DNA of 64,000 bases from Buxus sempervirens (taxonomy: Eukaryota > Streptophyta > Magnoliopsida > Buxales > Buxaceae). A model generated the notes under the pieces. That model was given only the letters and a program-made list of their open reading frames with translations. It was not told where the DNA came from and ran no database searches. How positions within the stretch are numbered: position 1 is the first letter of the stretch; the number at the start of each line of letters is the position of its first letter. Below, piece after piece: positions 1 to 9,171 of the stretch. A program made the position numbers and the translations under genes. The stretch spans positions 21,849,687 to 21,913,686 of the forward strand of contig OX387184.1 of assembly GCA_947561395.2 (NCBI GenBank), in the 5' to 3' direction.

Positions 1-1557
1 TATTTTACGTATATCTATTTGAAAAGTAGAATTCATATTTTCATTTATTCCATCTATTAAGTCTTCAACTCCTAATTTAATCCTAGGGTCCATTGTAGTA
101 GCTAAATAATATAAATTAGGCATCTCTTGCCAATATTTTAAAAATTTAATTTCCATTGCAGGGATAATTTCCTTAGCAATGGGTACATCTCTATATTGTT
201 TAAAACAAATACTTATTTGATATAAACAAGTTATAATACTTGAAGATGTTGGGTAATAAACTACTGATAAATATCTTGTTGCATCATAAAAAACTTTTAA
301 AAAATCTCTTAAAATTTAGGCTATTTGCCAATCAAGATCCTCTAAGTCACTTTCAGGCATTTTACTTTTATAAAATATTGTAATTTCTTGTTTTAATCCT
401 AATGCAGCTTCTAGCATTATATATGTTGAATTCCACCTATGTTCAACATCTAGGGTAATTTTTTTATATTGTTTTCCTAAAGTTTCACAATAATATTTAA
501 ATTCTCTAGCGGTTGTGCTAGATTGTTTTATAAATCTTACTGCATCTCTAATATTTATTAAATGATGTTGAACAATTTTTAATCCATCTTGCACAACTAA
601 ATTAAGAATATGACAAGCACACCTAACATGAAATAAACTTCCATCTATATTTAAGTTTAATTGTTGTCTTAATATTCCTATTGCAACATTATTAGCACTT
701 GCATTATCAAGTGCTAGAGCCATTATTTTATTGTGTATTTTATAATTTCTTAGATTTCTACTTATAGCATTTGATATATTTATTCCAGTATGGCTAGCAT
801 CTAGTGGTTCAAAAGTTATTATTCTTTTTTCCATATTCCAATTTTCATCAATATAATGTGCGGTTATAGCTAAATAGCTTATTTGTTGTCTACTTGTCCA
901 AATATCTGAAGTTAAAGCTATTTTAAAAGTACTGTTTGACAAAGTTTCTATTAATGCAGTTTTCATTTTTCCATATAATTTTATGGCATCCTTTCTTAAA
1001 GTGTGGCGTGAAAAAGGTTTAAATTGTGGTGCTAAATATTTAGTTAGTAAACGGTGAAATCTTTTAGAATCTATTAATCTAAAGGGTAATTCTTCTTGAA
1101 TTACCCACTTTACTATTTCAAGCCTAGTTTCTTCTTGATTAAAAATAAAATTACTTATAGCAACACTACTAGTAGAAATTTGGGTTTGCCTAGGGTCAAT
1201 TTGGCCATGTTTTGGAAGGCATTTCTGCAAATGCCGGTTCAAGTGGCCTGTACCACCTTTGCCTTTACAACTAAACTGTTTTTTGCAATGGTTACACACT
1301 GCCTTCTCTTCACTCCCTACACTTTCAATTGTAAAATTAAGCCAAACACTAGAGGTTCTACTCCTCTTAGTGCTCCTAGGTGGTAGGGAAGACGATCCCA
1401 TATCCTGTGAAGGGAATTCTGTTTCAAGACCTTGGATGGGAGGGTCATTATATTGGGGTTGGGTTATATCATTAGAAAATACTGGGTCAGAAAGGGGTCT
1501 AAGATATTCCCTTTCTTCAGTGTCAAAAAACATAGGATACCTAGGGTCCATTATCAA
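1..1557 (-). pseudogene. hAT transposase (zf-BED, RICESLEEPER type), interrupted by one stop
   Basis: This gene encodes the transposase of a cut-and-paste hAT transposon; the start is the ATG near 1551-1557. The first 413 codons are open. A BED-type zinc finger lies at about residues 70-115 (W, then VCNHCKKQF, then GHLNRHLQKC). The hAT catalytic core follows, with SDIWTS, the ALDNASANN block and the CHILNLVVQDGL motif. A TAA at 316-318 ends the frame, yet the same frame continues to base 1 and still encodes the family's next block (FLKVFYDAT, YPTSS, MDPRIKLG). A single nonsense change has therefore interrupted an otherwise intact reading frame. The C-terminal dimerisation domain lies off-window. 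The RICESLEEPER resemblance is family knowledge; loss of function is inferred. Confidence 0.88.
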
Positions 1558-2102
1558 ATTTTTTGAAAAAAAAAATTCTTAATAAATAATATTATAATAA
1601 CTATTTGGTGATATTAATTTATAAGAAAGGTAGAAGGAGAGACTTACTTATAATAATAATATTTATACTAATTTTAAAATCAGAAAATTAAATAGAAGAA
1701 TACCTCTTTAGAATGAATCTTGAACTTTGCAATTGAAGCCTTCAACCTCCAGAGTCCAATTTCCCACTTTTGATGCTTGAACAATTAGAAGAGATTGAGT
1801 ATCACCAATTTCCAATTACAACAATTAGAGCAAAGAACTATTTGATAATCAATTAGAAGAGAGTAGGAGATTGTAGAAGTGGTGTGGTTTGGAGTGGGAA
1901 AGGGAGTGGCTATTTATAGAAATTAAAAGTGGCTTTTTACTACCTCTACCCTTCAATATGACTGTTATTTTGCAGTTGGAAGGGTAGAAAAGGTCTTTTT
2001 ATCATCAATTACAACTATATCCCCCCAATATAGTTGTTATATGGCTGTTGGGGGGGTAAAATAGGCATAAAAATGGCTAAAAGCCACTTGTATGGAGGGA
2101 AA

Positions 2103-2467
2103 AGAGAGCTAGCCAACGGCTAGCTCTCTGGCGGGCCGGCCCGCGTGCCCAACGGCAGGCACGCGTGCCTGCCGTTGGGGCATGCCAAGCGGGCCGGCCC
2201 GCCGTGCCCCAACGGCAGGCACGCGTGCCTGCCGTTGGGCGCGTGCCCAGCGGGCTCGCGCGCGGGCCGGCGCGCGGGCCAGCCCGCTTGGGCCCGCGCG
2301 CGCCCGCGCCGAGCGCGGGCCCGGGCTGGCACGCGGGCCCGCGTGCCGCGGCCCTCGTGCCGCGTGCCCTGGCGGGCCGTGCCCAAACGGGCCGTGCCCC
2401 CAGGGCCAGGCCCGTGGCGTGCCGGGCCGTGCCGGGCTCGGGCCGGCACGGCCCGTTGCTCATGCCT
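2103..2467. repeat. GC-rich subterminal block with long perfect palindromes
   Basis: About 365 bp of extreme GC content in an AT-rich neighbourhood. It contains a 27-bp palindrome at 2103-2129 with centre AAC, and two identical perfect 32-bp palindromes at 2148-2179 and 2208-2239, exactly 60 bp apart. Each 32-mer has 16-bp arms built on CCCAACGGCAGGCACG. The rest is made of CGGGCC, GGCCCG and GGCACGGCCC words. Subterminal repeats in hAT elements are transposase-binding regions (maize Ac uses AAACGG), so the repeated AACGGC cores may play that role; this is inference. Open frames crossing this block are composition artefacts. Confidence 0.7.
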
Positions 2468-2468
2468 A

Positions 2469-3349
2469 ACTTGAGGTACCATCTGGTCCAGAGGGACATG
2501 TGGTGAATTGTGTTGAGTTATACATGATGTGGCATGTATGGTTTTATTTTGATGTTGGAATTGAGATTATACGATGATTTACTGTTTTGGTTTAGCTTGT
2601 CCTGGATCCATGTCTAAGCTTAGTAATGTGATGGTATTGTTTATTGATGTAATTGCTTGGCCTTGTGTGTTGCCACAACCGGTGTAGAGCAGCCAGAAAC
2701 CTTGAGTAGGCCTGGTTGTCAATGTAGAAACCCGGGGAGTAGGCCTGCATTGGATGACGAAACCCTGAGTAGGCCGTCATTTCAGAGTGTCCGAAACCTT
2801 GAGTAGGCCGGAACTATGTACATGGAGGTGTGGAGTGTCTACTTGGCATGCCAATTAATCAATTAAAACAATAGTCATGACATTGACCATTCGATGTTTT
2901 ATCGGTATTGTTATTGAGATATGTTTTGATAATATTAATAGGATTGGATTTAAACTTTGGAATTATCCTTGTTGATGTTGTTGTTGGTTTAATCGTACAC
3001 CTCATGACTTATTTTATAAACATGGACTGTTTTCATGCATGCACCTTGCTACTTGTTGAGATTTATTCTCACTCCGGTTTCTCCCATTTTTCAGGTACTC
3101 TTGGTGAGGACGTCAAGTTGTGGGCTAGTTGTAGCTGGGTAGTCTATATAGATGTAGGATTGCTCATATAATTGAAATCCTTTTATATTATAATTGTTGA
3201 TTAATAAAGAGAATTTGAATTCCAGTTTCTGCTTTTACTCTGATTATAAAGTTAGAAAAAGTTTTAAATTATTCCATATTTTAGTTGCTTTTGTTGCTTT
3301 CCATAACACCTCGGGTTTTGGGAATTGGACCCGGAACCGGGGCGTTACA
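2469..3349 (+). mobile_element. Ty3/gypsy LTR remnant (3' part of LTR)
   Basis: The segment ends in CCGGGGCGTTACA at 3349. That is the same terminal motif, in opposite orientation, as the three minus-strand solo LTRs at 6094, 38304 and 43414, which show TGTAACGCCCC on the + strand. The left part is cut by the hAT element, and the LTR start is not visible. It contains the four-hairpin array at 2689-2812. No coding sequence was seen. Confidence 0.5.
2689..2812 (+). repeat. Four tandem hairpins with conserved loop and varying stems
   Basis: Four copies of a 15-17 base loop (AAACCYTGAGTAGGC in three of them) occur at 31-34 bp spacing. Each is flanked by a different complementary stem: GCAGCCAG/CTGGTTGT (2689-2719), CAATGTAG/CTGCATTG (2720-2752), ATGACG/CGTCAT (2754-2780) and TCCG/CGGA (2790-2812). 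Stem sequences differ while pairing is kept, which suggests selection on RNA or single-strand DNA structure within the LTR transcript. Confidence 0.75.
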
Positions 3350-3984
3350 AATTTTCTCTTTAATTTTTGACTCTGTTTTGATCCATTTCTCTTTCTAATT
3401 CTGGGACCATAGACTACTGTAAGACACCATTGAAATCCGTCGACCGAGGAGATGAACTTGATTGATACCGAGAAAGTTTTGTTTTAATCTCTTCTCCACT
3501 TACCAATTACACACCCCACATGGCTTTTGTTTTGAGCATTAAGTGGAGATTCTTGCAAGGATTTAGACAGAAAGGAGTTTTTTTTTATCGTGTGACCATT
3601 TTCTAGATTTGTAGTTAGTGTTTTTTCCTGCTGTTCCTTTGTAGTTAACTGAAATTCATTAACTTTCACATAAGTGATACACCAAGTAGTGGGTTTGATA
3701 ACTAAATACAGAGGTTGGTTTTATCTTACAAATTACAGTTAAAAATAAATACAGAGGTTGATATTTTTAACCCCATCAACTAAATACGCAGGTCACCTGG
3801 ACCCAATGAATTTCACTTAAAAGGAACTGTATATGGATTGGTTGTTGCCTATTCTGGATGACACCTTTTCATGATGATCTTGTATTGTGTGGGCTCGACG
3901 AACCACGTATTTTTATAATTGCCTACATCATATAATGCATCTTGATAAAATCAACAATAAAGATTCTTACGGATTTGTTTTCAT
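3350..3984. other. Intervening repeat-like DNA, no gene recognised
   Basis: AT-rich sequence with stops in all frames and no recognisable domain. A phrase around AAATACAGAGGTTG is duplicated near 3700 and 3750. It may be remains of the copia 3' end or LTR, since the RT fragment on the minus strand stops just right of here, but no diagnostic motif was found. Confidence 0.35.
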
Positions 3985-4148
3985 TCAAACGGTGGAATTG
4001 AAATTCACGTGTGAATTTCAAGAAAATTCCATAACTTAGCCAAACACTAAAATTTTAATGTCTATGAATTCAAATTCATTGGATTTCAAATTCATGTGTG
4101 TTCGAATTCTCACGGATGTTTAAATTCACCCGATCCAAACGAACCCAT
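3985..4148. mobile_element. Small MITE-like insertion (low confidence)
   Basis: AT-rich, hairpin-prone stretch with words such as GAATTTCAA and GAATTCAAATTCATTGG. Its right end (CCGATCCAAACGAACCC) abruptly replaces the copia RT frame. The copia homology on the minus strand stops at about 4149, so something inserted or recombined here. No clear target duplication was found. Confidence 0.3.
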
Positions 4149-4862
4149 AGATTTCTTTTTCTAAGTCTCCATTAAGAAGGTAGTTTTTACATCCATTTGA
4201 TGTATTATGAAGTTGTTAATAGTTGCCAAGGCTATTAACACTCTTATAGTAGTTATCAGTGTTTTGAGTTTCGCGGCATACTGCCAAAATTTCGATTTGT
4301 TCCCCCAGCGATGCGTTTCGCTAAGGGAATTCGTCAGGGTAGTTTCCTTGGTGATTTTTCGACGAAACGAGGCGGCGTGCTGAGCGAAACGGGCGAAAGA
4401 GAGAATAAAAATGCAAATTGAGAAGAAAAATGCAAATTTATTTAATTTTATTAGCGAAACAGGTGGCGTGCCGGCGAAATTTCCCCAAAATCCAAAAAAA
4501 ACCCAATTTTTGCCCATTTTAAATTTTCTGGCATGCTACCAAAATTTCGTTTTGGCCGATAGGCGACACATCCATCGGCATCGAAACAGTAAACCTTGGT
4601 AGTTATTCTGGCAACCGATGCATATGTGTTAAAATAATCTGCCTCTTTTTGTTGATTAAAGCCTTTAGTTACTAGTCTTGCTTTAAATTTATCTATTGTT
4701 CCATCTATTTTAAATTTCTTTCTAAATATTCACTTGCAACTTATTGGTTTAGTTCCAGGTGGCAAGTCTACTAATTCCCATGTATGATTTGCTAAAATGG
4801 AACTTAACACATCATTAAATGCCTCTCTCTAAAATACAACATCTGGAGATGTCATGGCCTCA
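4149..4862 (-). pseudogene. Ty1/copia reverse transcriptase, 5' part, disrupted
   Basis: The minus strand reads as the N-terminal part of copia RT. It contains TWELVDLPPGTKPISCK, then KARLVTKGFNQQKEADYF and ARITT. After a 342-bp MITE it continues with RVLIALATINNFIIHQMDVK and a frameshifted TTFLNGDLEKEIYG. Stops (for example where CKW and FW are expected) and the MITE show it is dead. It lines up as the continuation of the integrase fragment at 12346-13449, separated from it by a compound insertion. The RT catalytic YVDD region is missing; the fragment ends at about 4149. Confidence 0.8.
4257..4598. mobile_element. hAT-type MITE, 342 bp, in copia RT
   Basis: Flanked by a perfect 8-bp target duplication gtagttat (4249-4256 and 4599-4606), the hAT size. 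The terminal inverted repeats are imperfect: CAGTGTTTTGAGTTTCG at the left and, read inward from the right, CAAGGTTTACTGTTTCG. There is no coding capacity. It interrupts the copia RT frame precisely, so it is younger than the copia element. Confidence 0.85.
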
Positions 4863-6093
4863 TGATGATGTGATCACAAATGTGCTACTCCCAAGCGTAG
4901 GAGTGTCAAGTTGTATTACTTGGGTGAGCCCCAAGGTCGATTTCCACAGGGACACGGTGATTAGAAGTAAACCAAAAATAAAAAATGCTAAAAATACTAA
5001 ATTTGACATAAGAGAAAAATAATCTGAACTTAAACAATCTAACTAATAAATTCTAACTATACTACACAAATTAACTAAACTAATCTCCTATACACATCAA
5101 ATAAATTTATCTAGAACCAAATGCAGATGATAAAGTTGCTCAAATTAGACCACCTGTAATAACATGAAAGGAATTTTTAAAAGAAACATTCGACAAAATT
5201 CAATGATAACAACAGCTAATTGCAAAATTAATCGAAGTTGAATATAGATTTTTCTTAGAACAAAATAACCAAACACCTAAGCTACAAGTATTACTCATTC
5301 ATGAATTGTACTTTTCTTTTTCTCAAATCTTCTCTCCTTCGGATACCAACTTAGTCATGAGGTTGGTATTCGGATGATTTAACAAATGTAGAACCAAACT
5401 CAAATCAACTAAGCTACCTAATGAACCTCAAAATAGATCTACGTTATGCTCTCAAACAGAGAAACCCAATTTATAATTCAAGTATCCACTATGCTAACTA
5501 TCAACAATGAATCAAGAATTAATTTGAAGAGTCTCTGCAAATATGTTAACAGATGCCTTGAAGTTCATAAAGATAATCAAATACAACCTATGATAAGATG
5601 AATAAGAGAGATACAATCCACTTCAGAGCTCCACCTGAGCTTAGGAACGCAGTCACTCACGCATGGTGTTGGGCATGACCCATTCGGCCATCATAGATTC
5701 CATTAAAAAAAGAAATAGTTAAGAGGAAGAAATTGCAGAGAAAAAAATTCTGGAAACTATTCTTTAATCAATACTCAATCCTTAAACCAATCCCAAATTG
5801 TGCCTAACAGAAAACAAAATAGAAATCAGCTAATATAATGTTCACACAATCTGCCGAGAAGAAAATTACAAAGTGAAACGTAAAAACTAATTGCTAAAAA
5901 TGTAAAATCAAACCAATCTTCTGCTCTCTGTGCTTGGATTATCCTGACAAATCTCCAATCCCAAGTGTTGAAGAAGAGCATTCATACGGATCATCCAATG
6001 CAGAAATCACAAAAGTCGACTGAGAAAATGGAAATAAAAATAGTGTATCTCTGAAAAATACAGCAAAAACCACAAAAAACAAAAATCTCTTCC
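4863..6093. mobile_element. Left part of a compound insertion into copia (unidentified retroelement)
   Basis: Copia homology stops at about 4862 and resumes at about 12346, so 4863-12345 is foreign to it. This part begins near a block with CTCCCAAGCGTAGGAGTGTC and AAGGTCGATTTCCACAGG, words I associate with plant LTR retroelement ends. It is otherwise noncoding and AT-rich. It continues at 11873 beyond the solo LTR inserted at 6094, sharing the target duplication cttcc. Family not determined. Confidence 0.4.
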
Positions 6094-6839
6094 TGTAATG
6101 CCCCGAATCCGGGTCATTTTTTTTATGACTCAGATCAAGGCATTAACTTGTAGTACATCACAATCAGCTCAAAAGATAAGACTAAAAGATTTAAGAGTTA
6201 TCAAAGTGGTAGGAAACTTAAATTATTCATTAGAATTTGATTCTTACTATTACATCAAATATTCAAATAAAGGGTAACTATAATTTAACTAACTCCCAAA
6301 CTCTACTAGATCATCTATTATTATTCTAAGAAAATAAAAACATCTATATTAATATCCTACTTTTGTCTTCTGGATATTGTACACTTCAAGCCCACTATCA
6401 GACTAACCCAAGGCGTCCTCTCCAAGATCACCTGAAAACAAAACATTTAAAAGCAAAAATGAGATATAAAATCTCAGCAAGTAGCAACATGCATAAAAGA
6501 AAACAGTTTATATACATATCTTTTACAAACCTTTCATGAGTTGCAAAAAAATATCACAAGTATCGCTAAATCAAGAAGACAAAGCCGTATAAATCAAATC
6601 TACAATTTTCCCCAAATTAATACAAATAGTTTTTCCCAAACAATTCGTCATATTAATCATGTCATTTTAATATTTCTTTCAAAAACCCTTCTTTTCAAAA
6701 CATGGCTAAACCGATCAATCAATCTCTTTTTTTTAAAAGAAAACCACTCAAATATAATTAGTGATCAATCTCAACATCTGATAGTAGCATTCTCCCTTGT
6801 ATGATGCAATCATGTAGTAATAACATCTCCTTCACATGA

Positions 6840-7460
6840 GGTAACACATCTCTCCCACAGGAGGTTACATCTCACTCGCAGGTGGTAATCACATATCTCC
6901 CCTGTGGGATGCAATCTAATCTGGATTACATCTTTCCCAACAAGTGGTCACATCTCTTCCGCATGAGGTCACATATCTATCATGTGGAATGCAATCCAAT
7001 TTGGATTACATCTCCCCCAACAGAAGGTCACAACTCTCCTGCAGGAGGTCACATATCTCCCCTGTGGGATGCAATCTAACCTGGATTACATCTCGCCCAA
7101 CAGGAGGTCACATCTCGCCCGTAGGTGGTCACATATCTCCACTGTAGGATGCAAATCAATCTGGATTACATCTCCCCCAACAGGAGTTGACATCTCTCCC
7201 ACAGAATGTCACATATCTCCCCTGTGGGATGCAATCCAATCTGGATTACATCTCCCCCAACAGGAGGTCACATCTCACCCATAGGTGATAATCACATATC
7301 TCCCCTGTGGGATGCAACCCAATTTGGATTACATCTCCCTCAACAGGAGGTCACATCTCACCTGTAGGTGGTCATCACATATCTCCTCTATGGGATGCAA
7401 TCAAATTGTGATTACATCTCCCCCATAGGAGGTAATCCATCTCTCCCGCAGGAGGTAATC
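6840..7460. repeat. 80-83 bp tandem repeat of short hairpins in the LTR
   Basis: About seven units; the marker GGATTACA recurs at 6923, 7003, 7083, 7163, 7243 and 7326, an 80-bp period drifting to 83. Within each unit are small inverted repeats such as GATGCAATCC/GGATTACATC, CTCC/GGAG around CCAACA, and CACC/GGTG. A more diverged version lies in the related LTR at 39060-39500. Short open frames across it are repeat translations, not genes. Confidence 0.8.
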
Positions 7461-8169
7461 AAATCTCATTAGCAGATGGTAAACAAATCTCACATATAAA
7501 GTAGTATATCAGTGTTCAATCAATAATTCAAAACCTTTTGTCAATACTCCTTATATTTCCAAAATATAGGCTCAACGTCCCCAAATATGTTGTTAGCACC
7601 TGATTTTTGCACCCCTAAAATGAAGAAAAATGAAAAGTCAAACCCTGAGGGGGTAAAAAAATTGTCTTTTTGATTCAAGCAAATTTGGCCATCAAACTTC
7701 ATCTCATCAAAAAGAGTACTTTGACACGGTTCTAATGCAACTGAATTTGCTGGAATCGGAGTCCGGATGAGAAAGTTATGAACCGATTAAACTTTTGGGG
7801 AGCGAAAAGTTGACTTTTTGCTCAACCCCATTTTAGCTGTCCAAATTGATCCCAGTGGATAGTGGGTTCCGAGCCGATTCCAACAACATTAAGTTTGCTG
7901 AAATCGGACACCAGATGAAGAAGTTATGGGCAGTTGAAGTTTCAAGAAAACTGCCATGTGATAAAAAACAGCTGCAAGAAGCAAAATAAATTGATAAATG
8001 AATAAAATAAATAAATAAAGCATTTAATAAAAGATATTTTAATATTTTAATTTTGTAATAATGAAGAATCTTAGATTTTTTAATAAAATAATAAGAAAAT
8101 CGAATAAAATCTTTAAAAAAAGTTAAATTTAATAAAATTTCTCAAATTCGGCATTTTAAAAACGTGCCC

Positions 8170-8218
8170 GACCGTATTTGCTATACGGTCATGCCGTGAC
8201 CGTATAGCAAATCCTGTC
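8170..8218. promoter_or_regulatory. Pair of 21-bp ACCGTAT dyads
   Basis: Two inverted repeats of form GACCGTAT-N5-ATACGGTC begin at 8170 and 8198, exactly 28 bp apart. The second has a degenerate right arm. This is the same geometry as the four-dyad block at 9067-9171 in the same LTR. Role unknown; a dimer-binding site or hairpin is inferred. Confidence 0.7.
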
Positions 8219-9066
8219 ACGATTTTTTAGGGCCAACCCCCCCCCCCCCCCCATTTGAACAAGCTACTCCCCTTGGTTGGTCCCCCTCTCCTTCTCTATG
8301 TTTTCCACGTCCCCCTACTCTGCCAAAATCCCACTAGCCCAGAAAAATCCCCATTTTGCCCTGAGACCCTACCTAATCCTTTCCCTCTCACTCTTTCAAC
8401 CTGAAGCGGAAAGAACCCCTTTTCAAGCCCATTTTGGGAACTCAACAGGAGTACGGAAGCGCTGCCAAAATTCTCAGAGAATCACAAACACACCAAAACA
8501 AGCAGGTAATGGTATAGTAAGAATTTCTGCAACTTTGTACTCAACATAACTAAAAATCAGTTGATTTCGATGTTCTTTCAATTTTCTTCTCTTTATTTTA
8601 CCTCTTAATATATCATTTCTAACCCATTTGTTCTCTTTTGCACATCATGGGAGACCCTATATAAGATGGGTATCTCCATACGAAAAGGGAGGAGAGTGGC
8701 TTTACAAAGTCTAAAAGGACATCTAAACTAACATAATTTTTATTGTGAATTAATTAGCTTACTCAACTCATTTATCAAGAAGGAGTTTGTCCTCCTTAGA
8801 AATCTGATGTATCCCAAATCTGGTTCCCTCTTTCCCTTCTCACCAAATATAGTCTTACATGTTGGAAAGTGACTTAACAAGGTAAAGAAGAGTGTTGAAT
8901 TCATCTCTTTGGCAAACATCGAAAGAGGAGAACATGTGAAGCAAATATGAAGCATTTGCACCATGACAGAGATGCTGAAATTTCCAACAGAGGTCGCTGA
9001 ACGTCTCAAGAACCCAACCAAAGTGATCCCGGCGAAAATCAGCACAAAAATGTGAATTCATATGAA

Positions 9067-9171
9067 AACCGTATTTTCTGTACGGTCCAGGCATGTTCGT
9101 ATTTACTATACCGTCAAGTCTGAACCGTATTGCATTCATGGTCCAGACCAGACCGTATAGCAAATACGGTC
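9067..9171. promoter_or_regulatory. Array of four 21-bp ACCGTAT dyads, 28-bp period
   Basis: Dyads begin at 9067, 9095, 9123 and 9151, always 28 bp apart. Each is an 8-base arm, a 5-base spacer and an 8-base complementary arm (best copy at 9151-9171: GACCGTAT, spacer AGCAA, ATACGGTC). Spacers and linkers vary while arms and spacing are kept. It parallels, with different sequence, the CCGGATA arrays of the complete Tat element. Confidence 0.8.

Larger units (their letters stand above)
1..2468 (-). mobile_element. hAT DNA transposon, 5' part (other end outside window)
   Basis: The element comprises the transposase, an AT-rich 5' leader (about 1558-2100) and a very GC-rich subterminal block (2103-2467). 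The proposed terminus, read on the minus strand, is TAGGCATGAGCAACGGGCC ending at 2468, which fits the TAGGG-like ends of many plant hAT elements. The flank bases 2469-2476 (acttgagg) would be one copy of the 8-bp target duplication, but its partner is off-window, so the boundary is tentative. The element appears to sit inside a gypsy LTR whose remainder runs to 3349. Confidence 0.6.

Noticed and set aside
2077..2506. Several overlapping open frames of 95-140 codons on both strands
   Set aside because: They lie in the extremely GC-rich palindromic hAT terminus, where stop codons are rare by composition; products are Ala/Arg/Gly/Pro runs with no domain.
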